In this document: positions 7,538 through 14,859 of the stretch, one piece after another
How positions within the stretch are numbered: position 1 is the stretch's first letter
Layout of the letters: each line of letters starts with the position of its first letter
Assembly (NCBI GenBank): GCA_937996585.1
Contig: CALKUW010000239.1
Coordinates: 1 to 17,111 of the forward strand
Reading direction: 5' to 3'
Origin: an uncultured Flavobacteriales bacterium
GTDB lineage: Bacteria > Bacteroidota > Bacteroidia > Flavobacteriales_D > Sanyastnellaceae
Length of the DNA stretch: 17,111 bases
Translations under genes and position numbers: made by a program
The notes under the pieces: model-generated
The model's database searches: none
What the model saw: the letters and a program-made list of their open reading frames with translations, nothing else
Told to the model about the DNA's origin: nothing

Positions 7538-8668
7538 TCAGCAGCGCTGCTCAAGGGTCGGAATCAGGGCATCCTTCCACGCCGTGAAGGAACCATCTGC
7601 AATGCGTTCCCGGGCCTCCCGCATCAAATCGAGGTAGAACACCAGGTTGTGCACCGTGGCGATCTGAAGGGCCAGGATCTCTCCTGCGCGGAAAAGGTGA
7701 CGCACATAGGCACGGCTGTAGCGGTGGTCCACATCCGCCGTGCCGGTCGGGTCGAGTGGGGAGAAATCGTCCTCCCACTTCCGATTCCGCATGTTGACCG
7801 TACCCTGACGGGTGAACAACATGCCGTTGCGCGCATTCCGGGTGGGCATCACGCAGTCGAACATGTCCACGCCAAGGGCGATGTTCTCCAGCAGGTTGGC
7901 CGGAGTTCCGACCCCCATGAGGTAGCGTGGCTTGTCCTCCGGCAGGATCTCGGTGCAAAGGGCCACACTCGCGTACATCTCTTCGTGCGGTTCCCCAACG
8001 GACAGGCCGCCGATGGCATTGCCCGCCGCACCCCTTTCCGCGACGGCATGGGCCGAGGCCTTGCGCAGTTCCGGGAAGGTCGACCCCTGCACGATGGGAA
8101 AGAGCATCTGGTCGTGGCCGTACAGCGGCTCGGTCTCGGCCATGCGGGCGATGCACCGGTCAAGCCAACGGTGCGTCATCTCCATCGACTCACGGGCATA
8201 CTTGTAGTCGCAGGGGTAGGGCGGACATTCATCGAAGGCCATGATGATGTCCGCCCCGATGACGCGCTGGATGTCCACCGCGCGCTCGGGGGTGAACAGG
8301 TGTGGACTGCCGTCGATATGGCTGCGGAAGGTCACGCCCTCCTCCTTGATCTTGCGGTTCTCGGCCAGGCTGTAGACCTGATAGCCTCCGGAGTCCGTCA
8401 GGATGGGCCGGTTCCACCCCATGAATCCATGGAGTCCTCCCCCCTTCTGCAACACGTCCAATCCCGGCCGGAGGTAAAGGTGATAGGTGTTGCCCAGGAT
8501 GATGTCGGGGTCCACCACATCCGCGAGCACGTCCTGCGGCACGGATTTGACCGAGCCTTGGGTGCCCACCGGCATGAAGATGGGCGTGCGGATGGTGCCG
8601 TGCCCGGTCTCCAAAGTCCCGGAACGGGCGCGGGAATGGGGATCCTGGGAAACAACGGTGAATGACAT
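7538..8668 (-). CDS. tgt: Queuine tRNA-ribosyltransferase Tgt
   Basis: Tgt exchanges guanine 34 of GUN-anticodon tRNAs for preQ1 on the way to queuosine. The 376-residue TIM-barrel protein shows FMPVGTQGSVKSV (31-43), the active-site aspartate in LTDSGGYQ (90-97), the substrate loops DECPPYP (146-152) and GGLSVGEP (220-227), and the nucleophile region GVDMFDCVMPTRNARNG (266-282). The zinc cysteines of the classical C-x-C-x2-C motif are absent: the matching positions before YSRAYVRHL (317-325) are G309, A311 and D314, although H340 (TVHNL) remains. I recall similar replacements in other Bacteroidota Tgt proteins, so the enzyme is probably active. It is first in an operon with lptG and divergent from the DUF554 gene. 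Confidence 0.96.
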   Translation of the reverse strand: MSFTVVSQDPHSRARSGTLETGHGTIRTPIFMPVGTQGSVKSVPQDVLADVVDPDIILGNTYHLYLRPGLDVLQKGGGLHGFMGWNRPILTDSGGYQVYSLAENRKIKEEGVTFRSHIDGSPHLFTPERAVDIQRVIGADIIMAFDECPPYPCDYKYARESMEMTHRWLDRCIARMAETEPLYGHDQMLFPIVQGSTFPELRKASAHAVAERGAAGNAIGGLSVGEPHEEMYASVALCTEILPEDKPRYLMGVGTPANLLENIALGVDMFDCVMPTRNARNGMLFTRQGTVNMRNRKWEDDFSPLDPTGTADVDHRYSRAYVRHLFRAGEILALQIATVHNLVFYLDLMREARERIADGSFTAWKDALIPTLEQRC

Positions 8669-8709
8669 GTGCGGTCGGGTTCTCGAATGGCGTGCGCCGA
8701 GGCGCAGTC

Positions 8710-8717
8710 CAAAAGTA
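8710..8717 (-). promoter_or_regulatory. Candidate -7 element for tgt-lptG
   Basis: The minus strand reads TACTTTTG, an exact match to the Bacteroidota -7 consensus TAnnTTTG, about 42 bases upstream of the tgt ATG. No TTG at the usual 19-21-base distance was found (the nearest is 27 bases away), so only half of the promoter is supported. Confidence 0.4.
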
Positions 8718-8727
8718 ACTTGGCGAC

Positions 8728-9402
8728 ATGTTGGGTACGCTTTACAATACCGTGACGGTGGCCGCAGGGGCCTCCGCGGGCCTGTTGCTCAGGAAACGCG
8801 TCCCGGAAAAGCTGCGCAAGGCCGTCTTTGCCGCCATCGGTCTGTTCACCTTGTACATCGGGGTCGATATGATGACGGGCATCCAAAGGCCCATAGGCAC
8901 CTTCATCGCCCTCGTCCTGGGTGCGGGCATGGGTCAGGCCATCGGACTGGACGCCCGCATTCGCCGGGCTGCCGACCGACTGGGAGAAGGTGATGGAGCA
9001 GCCCTCGTCCAGTCCACCCTCCTTTTCTGTGTCGGAGCGATGACCCTCGTCGGCTGCATGCAGGACGGCCTGCTCGGCGACCCCACCATCCTGCTGGCCA
9101 AGGGCACCATGGACCTGATCAGCTCGCTCTTCCTGGCCGCAGCACTGGGCCGGGGCGTGCTCCTTTCCGCCGGCACCGTGCTGGTCATCCAGGGCGGTCT
9201 GACCCTCGGCTTCGCGGCGGTGGGATCCGGCATCCCGGAAGACCTGGTCGTAGAGTTGTCCGGCCTTGGCGGCATCCTCCTGCTCGCGCTTGGACTGGAC
9301 CTCCTTGACATCCGCAAGTTTGCCCTCATCGACCTCACTTGGTCCCTCCTGCTCCTGCCCGCCGTGCTGTGGATGCTCGACACCATCGGATTCCCTGCTT
9401 GA
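8728..9402 (+). CDS. DUF554 family membrane protein
   Basis: A 224-residue, strongly hydrophobic protein of the DUF554 (YdfK/YqgA-like) family. The family signature is visible as LLFCVGAMTLVGCMQDGLLGD (98-118; bacterial relatives read FCVGPMAILGSLQDGLLGD). An early glycine-rich motif (AAGASAGLLL) precedes RKRVPEKLRKAV, which fits the usual inner-membrane protein with about six to seven helices. The function of the family is not established; a transport role has been suggested. It begins 59 bases from the divergent tgt start and ends 18 bases before the WYL regulator, so the two are probably co-transcribed. Confidence 0.85.
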   Translation: MLGTLYNTVTVAAGASAGLLLRKRVPEKLRKAVFAAIGLFTLYIGVDMMTGIQRPIGTFIALVLGAGMGQAIGLDARIRRAADRLGEGDGAALVQSTLLFCVGAMTLVGCMQDGLLGDPTILLAKGTMDLISSLFLAAALGRGVLLSAGTVLVIQGGLTLGFAAVGSGIPEDLVVELSGLGGILLLALGLDLLDIRKFALIDLTWSLLLLPAVLWMLDTIGFPA

Positions 9403-9420
9403 CACCCCCAGACCACTGCA

Positions 9421-10464
9421 ATGCCCGCCAACAAGTACGCCCTGCTCCGCTACCGCATCATCGACCGTTGCCTCACCAACCAGATGCGCCCCTACCCCAC
9501 CAAGGAGGACCTGCGGCGAGCATGCGAAGAAGGGCTATACGGCAGCGAGGGCGAACGCATCAGCATCTCGACCATTGAGAAGGACCTGTGGGCGATGCGC
9601 AATGAGAATGACCTCGGCTACCATGCCCCCATCGCCTACAACGCCGAACACCGCGGCTACGAATACGAGGACCCGGATTACAGCATCAGCGGTCTGAACC
9701 TGCAGGAGCAGGACCTCCAAGCCTTGCGGTTCGCCACCCTGACCCTCCTGCAATTCCGGGACATGCCGGTGTTCCAGCAATACCACTCGGCCATCGGGCG
9801 CATCTTCGAACGCGTGCACGCCACCGCACCGGGCGATGGTCTCGACCAGCACGTTCAATTCGAGCAAGCCCCCAAGACGCTCGGCACAGAGCACATCGCC
9901 GTGCTCATGTCAGGCATTTCCGAACACCGCGCCGTACGCTTCCACTACCGAAAATTCACTGCGGATGGGGGCGATGGCAGCGAGCGGTGCATCGAACCCT
10001 ACCTCCTCAAGGAATACCGCAACCGATGGTACCTCATCGGAAAGCCGGAGGGGGCGGAGCATGTCAAGACCTTCGCCCTCGACCGCATGCGGGATGTGAC
10101 GCTGGATGACGCCCGCTTCATCCGGGACAAAAACTTCAACGCAGACCGGTATTTCAAGGATTCATTGGGCATCACCTCTGGATCGGATGGGGTGCAGGAA
10201 TTCCGGTGGGCCGCTGCCCCGCTGCTGGCCCACTACCTCGACAGCCAGCCCATCCACGCTTCACAACAACCGTTGGAAGACCAAGAGCCACCCCATCCGG
10301 GATGGAAATGTTACCGCATCCGCGTGCACCCCACCTACGAATTGAACCAGTGGATCCTCGGCTTCGGCTCCGAGGTCCTGCCCCTGGGGCCGGAGGACTG
10401 GGTGAAGCAGCTGCGGAATGTGCACCTCAGCGCCTTGGAAGGACTCGGAACCGAGGTGGGCTGA
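9421..10464 (+). CDS. WYL-domain transcriptional regulator
   Basis: The 347-residue product has a helix-turn-helix-like N-terminus (about 1-85: TKEDLRRACEE, ISISTIEKDLWAMR, ending in the beta wing IAYNAEHRGYEYED) and a WYL domain around 160-235 with the name-giving triad in NRWYLIGKPEG (W203-Y204-L205) and TFALDRMRDV. A WCX-type C-terminal extension follows (about 258-345). WYL proteins are ligand-responsive transcription factors; known ligands include nucleic acid fragments and nucleotides, and several control defence or DNA-repair genes. It sits 18 bases after the DUF554 gene and 92 bases before two small unknown genes. Its target cannot be read from the sequence, but the inverted repeat at 10503-10521 just downstream is a possible operator. 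Confidence 0.92.
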   Translation: MPANKYALLRYRIIDRCLTNQMRPYPTKEDLRRACEEGLYGSEGERISISTIEKDLWAMRNENDLGYHAPIAYNAEHRGYEYEDPDYSISGLNLQEQDLQALRFATLTLLQFRDMPVFQQYHSAIGRIFERVHATAPGDGLDQHVQFEQAPKTLGTEHIAVLMSGISEHRAVRFHYRKFTADGGDGSERCIEPYLLKEYRNRWYLIGKPEGAEHVKTFALDRMRDVTLDDARFIRDKNFNADRYFKDSLGITSGSDGVQEFRWAAAPLLAHYLDSQPIHASQQPLEDQEPPHPGWKCYRIRVHPTYELNQWILGFGSEVLPLGPEDWVKQLRNVHLSALEGLGTEVG

Positions 10465-10472
10465 ACCCCCTG

Positions 10473-10497
10473 AAAAAAGCGGGAAACCTACTTTTTT
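10473..10497 (+). terminator. Weak A/T-stem terminator or attenuator after the WYL gene
   Basis: AAAAAAG (10473-10479) and CTTTTTT (10491-10497) can pair around an 11-base loop, and the second arm supplies a T-run. It lies 9 bases after the WYL stop codon. The stem is almost purely A-T, so termination would be inefficient. It may instead be a chance A-tract and T-tract, or part of a promoter upstream of the next gene. Confidence 0.35.
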
Positions 10498-10502
10498 GAC
10501 CC

Positions 10503-10521
10503 TCCGTAAATTCCTTACGGA
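10503..10521. repeat. Inverted repeat upstream of the small-gene pair
   Basis: TCCGTAA (10503-10509) and TTACGGA (10515-10521) are perfect 7-base arms separated by 5 bases. Position, between the WYL gene and the ATG at 10557, and symmetry suit an operator for a dimeric regulator such as the adjacent WYL protein. A hairpin is also possible; no T-tract follows, so it is not a normal terminator. Confidence 0.45.
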
Positions 10522-10556
10522 CCCGACCGGGAACGTTGTACCATCAACGATTCCCC

Positions 10557-10892
10557 ATGGCACAATCCATCTCCCTCCCCGCCCTCGGCAACATCCTCGC
10601 CATCGCCTACGTAGGCACCGATTTGAACGTCCACCTCGTATGCGAGGCGCCTTCAGGACAACCCACCCGCGTCCAACTCGGATACCCGGCCTTCTCGCGC
10701 ATCATCCGCGAGCGCGCCGACCGGTCGCAGGCCATCACCGTACTGGAGCAATTCCGCGCGTGCCGGGTGGAAGATGAACGCACAGGGCTGCGTCATTGGA
10801 ACCTCATCGACATCGTCAACCTGTTGGGTTGTGGATTACGGTTGAAAACCTCCACCCCCATTTCCGCAACCCGCCTTCACTGCGCAGCGTAA
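10557..10892 (+). CDS. Small protein of unknown function, 111 aa
   Basis: I do not recognise this protein. The frame can also open from a TTG at 10536, but the ATG at 10557 (MAQSISLPAL) is the more natural start. The first half looks like a compact beta-rich domain (LGNILAIAYVGTDLNVHLVC, then TRVQLGYPAFSRIIRERA). The second half carries EQFRACRVEDERTGLRHWNL and a short hydrophobic helix (IDIVNLLGCGL). There is no signal peptide, transmembrane segment or known catalytic motif. It sits 8 bases before the next small gene, so the two probably form a unit. Coding status is supported by codon pattern and absence of a better overlapping frame, not by homology. Confidence 0.6.
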   Translation: MAQSISLPALGNILAIAYVGTDLNVHLVCEAPSGQPTRVQLGYPAFSRIIRERADRSQAITVLEQFRACRVEDERTGLRHWNLIDIVNLLGCGLRLKTSTPISATRLHCAA

Positions 10893-10900
10893 CGGCCACC

Positions 10901-11158
10901 ATGAACATCGCCCCCATACAGAACATCGACGCCGCACGGGAGTATATCGCCAACTTCTCCTGCCCGGAAGGATTCAGCGTATTCGCATGGCGCCAGTTGC
11001 AACAGACCGCCCTGGCCGTCTGGCACGCCTACCTCTCCGGATCACACTACCGCGGATCCCTGCACTTCTGCCGACCGGAATTCTACCGCATGCTGCAACA
11101 GCCCGACGGCAGACCCATCGTGCAAGGTGTTGGCATCCGCGGCTACATGGCGGCTTGA
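10901..11158 (+). CDS. Small protein of unknown function, 85 aa
   Basis: I do not recognise this protein. The frame is open further upstream, but that part overlaps the preceding gene in another frame. The ATG at 10901 (MNIAPIQNIDAAREYIANF) leaves an 8-base gap and is the sensible start. The product is rich in aromatic residues (FSVFAWRQLQQTALAVWHAY, then GSHYRGSLHFCRPEFYRMLQ). It has no signal peptide or membrane helix and ends in GIRGYMAA. It appears to be a cytoplasmic single-domain protein, probably co-expressed with the 111-residue protein upstream. A toxin-antitoxin or regulator-partner pair would fit the size and spacing, but nothing in the sequence proves it. Confidence 0.55.
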   Translation: MNIAPIQNIDAAREYIANFSCPEGFSVFAWRQLQQTALAVWHAYLSGSHYRGSLHFCRPEFYRMLQQPDGRPIVQGVGIRGYMAA

Positions 11159-11253
11159 ATGGCGCTCAAATGTGGAAAATTCAGGCCGTCAAGTGGGCGT
11201 CGCACCCGAGTCTCCCTTAAATTCGAAGTACCCGAAAAATTCGACGGCATTTT

Positions 11254-11285
11254 TTGCAATTCCGTCGATAATTTGTGTAAATTAG
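11254..11285 (+). promoter_or_regulatory. Candidate promoter of the SiaB-like gene
   Basis: TTG (11254-11256, within a T-run) is followed after 21 bases by TAAATTAG (11278-11285), one mismatch from TAnnTTTG. Transcription would start about 10-12 bases before the ATG at 11304. The surrounding 145-base gap is AT-rich relative to the flanking genes, which supports a separate transcription unit for the SiaB-like gene. Confidence 0.45.
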
Positions 11286-11303
11286 TAGAGCCAAATCCGG
11301 ACT

Positions 11304-11882
11304 ATGTCGAACCAAGGGTCTCAAAATCTCCGAATCCTTCAGCGCGAGCTGAAGACGGTCCTTCAAAAGGACCATGGTTCGGAGGACCAGTTCGGCACCC
11401 TGCTCTCCTACATCGGCCCCGTTGATTCCGCTGGAATGGAAGGCCTGTTGGCCCTCGCTGAAAAAAGCTCAGCTGCCGCAGGAGGACGCACCTTGATGAA
11501 GCGCATCGGCAATGTCCTCATCGAATGCCTGCAGAACGTCATGCGCCACGGCCTGATCGAGGAAAATGGCTTCACCCAGCTTTATCTGACCCTCGAGTCC
11601 ACCCCCGTCGGATTCCAGGTTCAATGCGGCAACATGGTGGACTCCGAGATGCGCTCCATCCTGTCCGACCGCCTTGCAGAAATCAACGGCATGGAAGAGG
11701 AAGTGCTGCGCAAGACCTACATCGAGACCCTCTGCAACGGAGAGATGTCAAGCAAGGGCGGTGCCGGACTGGGCCTGTTGAGTCTCGCCAAGAAAGCGAG
11801 TGGCCCCATCGAATACCGGTTCGACACCCAGGAGGACGACCGGGAGCTCTTCACGCTCATCGTCACCGTCCGCAAGGACTGA
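11304..11882 (+). CDS. SiaB-like protein kinase (DUF6272, HATPase fold)
   Basis: A 192-residue protein with a GHKL/HATPase-like core. IECLQNVMRHG (73-83) resembles the N-box (E74, Q77, N78), and KGGAGLGLLSLAKKA (151-165) is the glycine-rich ATP-lid motif. It matches my recollection of the Bacteroidota 'SiaB family protein kinase' (DUF6272). In Pseudomonas, SiaB phosphorylates SiaC and, opposed by the phosphatase SiaA, controls the diguanylate cyclase SiaD and aggregation; Bacteroidota relatives are thought to act in similar partner-switch pathways. No SiaA, SiaC (DUF1987) or SiaD gene is in the window, so the partner lies elsewhere or is different. It has its own likely promoter, and its stop is 9 bases from that of the convergent gene. 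Confidence 0.8.
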   Translation: MSNQGSQNLRILQRELKTVLQKDHGSEDQFGTLLSYIGPVDSAGMEGLLALAEKSSAAAGGRTLMKRIGNVLIECLQNVMRHGLIEENGFTQLYLTLESTPVGFQVQCGNMVDSEMRSILSDRLAEINGMEEEVLRKTYIETLCNGEMSSKGGAGLGLLSLAKKASGPIEYRFDTQEDDRELFTLIVTVRKD

Positions 11883-11891
11883 TTTCCCCCT

Positions 11892-13160
11892 TCAGGTTTT
11901 GCGCTTCTTCTCCCGCGATGCGGGAAAGAGGATATTGTTGAGAATCAACCTGTAGCCCGGTGAATTCGGGTGCAGGTTCAGGTCCGTCGGCGGGTCGTTG
12001 ACCAAATGACGGTAATCCTCCGGGTCATGGCCACCGTAATAGCTCCATTGCCCTTCGCCAAGGGTGCCATGCAGGTATTTGACGGACCCCACCCCGCGGC
12101 TCTCACCGAGTACCGTCGCATCCGGACGAACGAACTCCTTGCGGAACGCCGTAGTCTGCCCCATGAATCCATGGATGACCTGCTCATGTGACTGTGTGAG
12201 CATGGTCGGGATCACATCCCACTTCGCCGAGAAGTCGAACAAGGTGAAGAAGTCCTTGATTTCCTTGATTTTCCCGTGGTCCTCGGTGGCGTCGATGTCA
12301 CTGAATTCGTAGACCATGGGGTCCCGCACCAACCGGTAATTCCAGAAGGCGAAACCCTGCTCGAAGTCCAGCTTCTGCTGGGCCAGCGGGTCGGAAGGAT
12401 CGCCATCGAACATGGGCTCGCAGATGTCCGTCTCCTGGGCAGCGAGGGCGATGTCAAAGCTGTCCGTACCCGAACACATGGTAAACAGGAAGCCTCCGCC
12501 GAGCACAAAGTTGCGCATCTCCAAAGCCACCGCCCGCTTCATGTCGCTCACCTTGGCAAAGCCGAGGGAGGCGGCACTCGCCTCCTGCTTGGCCTGCTCC
12601 TCCTGGTACCAGGCCGCATTGCGGTAGGAACGATAGAACTTGCCGTATTGTCCGGTGAAATCCTCGTGGTGCAGGTGGAGCCAATCGTAGTCTATGAGCT
12701 TGCCCTCCATGACCTCCGCGTCGTACACGATGTCATAGGGGATCTCCGCGTAGGTCAACACCAAGGTCACGGCATCGTCCCAGGGCAGCTTGCTTTTCGG
12801 ACTGTAGACCGCCACCCGTGGCGCGACCTCCAGCTTGACCCGCTGCTGGTTCACCTCAGGATCTGCGATGCCCTGCAGCATCCGTTGTACCTGCACGTCT
12901 GCCATGGGTTCGAAATCGACCCCGCGAATGGTGCATTCCCCTGAAATGGAGGGCGCAGCCGGAATGAGGAAGCTGCCCCCGCGGTAATTCAGGAGCCACT
13001 CCACCTCGAGGCCCTGTTCGAGCACCCAATAAGCCATGCCGTATGCCTTGAGGTGGTTCGCTTGCCCTTCGTCCATGGGGATGAGCAGGCGACTGGCTTG
13101 CAGGGATCCCATTCCGGTCAGGAGCAACACCAATACCCCGGCGATACGCACTTTGAACAT
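11892..13160 (-). CDS. Conserved secreted protein, often mislabelled asparagine synthetase B
   Basis: This 422-residue product closely follows a Bacteroidota family I know under the label 'asparagine synthetase B', but it has no AsnB features: no N-terminal Cys2 glutaminase and no SGGxDS ATP motif. Conserved stretches are LLIPMDEGQANHLKAYG, AYWVLEQGLEVEWLLNYRGG, KLPWDDAVTLVLTYAEIPYD, LHHEDFTGQYGKF and GGGFLFTMCSGTD. The last is a glycine-rich turn with a cysteine, loosely like a class I glutamine-amidotransferase nucleophile elbow. The start at 13160 gives a clean signal peptide (MFKVRIAGVLVLLLTG, then GSLQA); an ATG at 13199 would add 13 residues in front of it. It lies 54 bases after dnaB on the same strand. 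True function is unknown; an envelope location is likely. Confidence 0.85.
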   Translation of the reverse strand: MFKVRIAGVLVLLLTGMGSLQASRLLIPMDEGQANHLKAYGMAYWVLEQGLEVEWLLNYRGGSFLIPAAPSISGECTIRGVDFEPMADVQVQRMLQGIADPEVNQQRVKLEVAPRVAVYSPKSKLPWDDAVTLVLTYAEIPYDIVYDAEVMEGKLIDYDWLHLHHEDFTGQYGKFYRSYRNAAWYQEEQAKQEASAASLGFAKVSDMKRAVALEMRNFVLGGGFLFTMCSGTDSFDIALAAQETDICEPMFDGDPSDPLAQQKLDFEQGFAFWNYRLVRDPMVYEFSDIDATEDHGKIKEIKDFFTLFDFSAKWDVIPTMLTQSHEQVIHGFMGQTTAFRKEFVRPDATVLGESRGVGSVKYLHGTLGEGQWSYYGGHDPEDYRHLVNDPPTDLNLHPNSPGYRLILNNILFPASREKKRKT

Positions 13161-13214
13161 GTCCCGAAGATAATTCCCCTCCATGGGGCTCCCGCCCATA
13201 AGGGCTCCAATGAA

Positions 13215-14756
13215 TCAGAAAGGCTTTTCCTCCTCTCCAGCATCGTTCATGCGGGAACCCACCGTCATCGTCTTGGCACCCACATTGGCCCACTCCTCGT
13301 TGGGTCCCATACCCCGCCCACTGTCGAACGGACTGTCCGCGAAGGCATCGTAATCGGAGAACTTGGCGAGGTGCTTGGTGAACCTGAGCTTGACCGTGTC
13401 GAGTCCACCGTTTCGGTGCTTCGCCACGATGAGCTCGCCCATGTTTTCGGTGTCCATCCCATCGGCATCCTCGGTGATGCCATAGTACTCGGGACGGTAG
13501 ATGAAACACACGATGTCCGCGTCCTGCTCGATGGCCCCGGATTCACGCAGGTCGGACAGGATGGGACGCTTGTCCCCTCCGCGCGTCTCCACCGAACGCG
13601 AAAGCTGTGACAATGCGATGACGGGCACGTCCAACTCCTTGGCGATGCTCTTGATGGAGCGGCTGATGGTCGAAATCTCCTGCTCCCTGTTGCCCTTGCT
13701 GCTGTCACTGCCCGCGGTCATCAGCTGGAGGTAGTCGATGATGACCATGCTGATGCCATGCTTCTGCTTGAGCCGGCGGCACTTGGCGCGCAACTCGAAC
13801 ACGCTCAGGGCCGGGGTGTCGTCGATGAACAATTTGGCCTTGGCCAGCTTGGTGATCCGGGACTGCAGCTGTTGGTACTCGTATTCCTCGAGGTCACCCT
13901 TTCTGAATTTCTCGGCACTCAGCTCGGACTCTGCCGCCACGAGGCGCTGAACCAGCTGGGCCGAACTCATCTCCAGGGAAAAGATGGCCACCGGCACGTC
14001 GTGTTCTACCGCCATGTTGCGGGCCATCGAGAGCACGAAGGCCGTCTTGCCCATACCGGGACGCGCAGCGAGCACGACCATGTCGGAACGCTGCCATCCT
14101 CCCGTCAACTTGTCGAGGCCATTGAAACCCGTCGGCACACCACTGACGCCATCCTTGTTCAGGCGGGCCTGGTCGATGCCTTCGATGACTTCCCGGATGA
14201 CATTGCCCATCTCCTGGTAGCTCTGGCGGATGTTGCCCTCGGCCACTTCGAACAATTGCTGTTCGGACCGGTCCAGCAGGTCGAATACATCGGTGGTGTC
14301 CTCGAAGGCCGCCTCGATGGTCTCCCCGGAAATCCGGATCAGCTCGCGTTGGATGAACTTCTGGGCCACGATCCTCGCATGGGCTTCGACATTGGCCGTA
14401 CTGGCCACACGGTCGGTCAATTCCGCGATGTAGGCCGGCCCCCCGCAGAATTGCAGAACACCCTCCTTGCGCAGCCGCTCGGTCACGGTAAGCATGTCCA
14501 CAGGCTCCGAGTCACCGAAAAGGTCCTTGATGGCCTTGAAGATTTCACCGTGGGCATCCTTGTAAAAGGCGCGCGGATCGAGGATATCGATGACCGAATT
14601 GACCGCACTGGACTCCAGCATGCAGGCCCCGAGCACCACCTCTTCGAGCTCCACGGCCTGCGGTGGTTTCTTTCCAATACCGGTCATGCCGGGAACTGCA
14701 GCAGCACCCTTGATGGTGGATTTGCGCTTGTTGCTGAGGGATTTGCTGTCGGCCAC
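13215..14756 (-). CDS. dnaB: Replicative DNA helicase DnaB
   Basis: DnaB is the hexameric 5'-3' helicase that opens the replication fork. The N-terminal primase-binding domain begins at PPQAVELEEVVLGA (about residue 31 from the chosen start). The RecA-like domain has PTGFNGLDKLTGGW, Walker A ARPGMGKT (231-238), FSLEMSS, Walker B IIDYLQL (339-345), LSQLSRSVE (about 382-390) and the arginine-finger region DLRESGAIEQDAD (402-414). No intein is present. The frame stays open upstream to a GTG at 14843, with an ATG at 14792. The GTG at 14756 gives 513 residues and the usual N-terminal length, and leaves 103 bases to the divergent lipoprotein gene; 14792 remains a good alternative. It probably shares a transcript with the secreted protein gene after it. 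Confidence 0.95.
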   Translation of the reverse strand: MADSKSLSNKRKSTIKGAAAVPGMTGIGKKPPQAVELEEVVLGACMLESSAVNSVIDILDPRAFYKDAHGEIFKAIKDLFGDSEPVDMLTVTERLRKEGVLQFCGGPAYIAELTDRVASTANVEAHARIVAQKFIQRELIRISGETIEAAFEDTTDVFDLLDRSEQQLFEVAEGNIRQSYQEMGNVIREVIEGIDQARLNKDGVSGVPTGFNGLDKLTGGWQRSDMVVLAARPGMGKTAFVLSMARNMAVEHDVPVAIFSLEMSSAQLVQRLVAAESELSAEKFRKGDLEEYEYQQLQSRITKLAKAKLFIDDTPALSVFELRAKCRRLKQKHGISMVIIDYLQLMTAGSDSSKGNREQEISTISRSIKSIAKELDVPVIALSQLSRSVETRGGDKRPILSDLRESGAIEQDADIVCFIYRPEYYGITEDADGMDTENMGELIVAKHRNGGLDTVKLRFTKHLAKFSDYDAFADSPFDSGRGMGPNEEWANVGAKTMTVGSRMNDAGEEEKPF

Positions 14757-14859
14757 GGTCAAAACGAGATGAAAGACCAAATTAGGCCGCATGATGACGC
14801 CAACGGGCCATGCTTTCCACCGCGCTTCAACACGTGTTTCCACAACCTAATTTCAGGAT

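Noticed and set aside
7397..8665. A 422-codon plus-strand open frame opposite tgt
   Set aside because: Shadow of tgt; its product is His/Val/Gly-rich without any family motif.
11159..11425. An 88-codon frame starting directly at the end of the 85-residue small gene
   Set aside because: It runs through the promoter region and into the SiaB-like gene in a different frame; its product turns into low-complexity Pro/Ser/Arg sequence there.
11912..11924. CCCGC-GAT-GCGGG hairpin near the convergent stops as a bidirectional terminator
   Set aside because: It lies inside the coding end of the minus gene, has a short stem and no T-tract in either direction.
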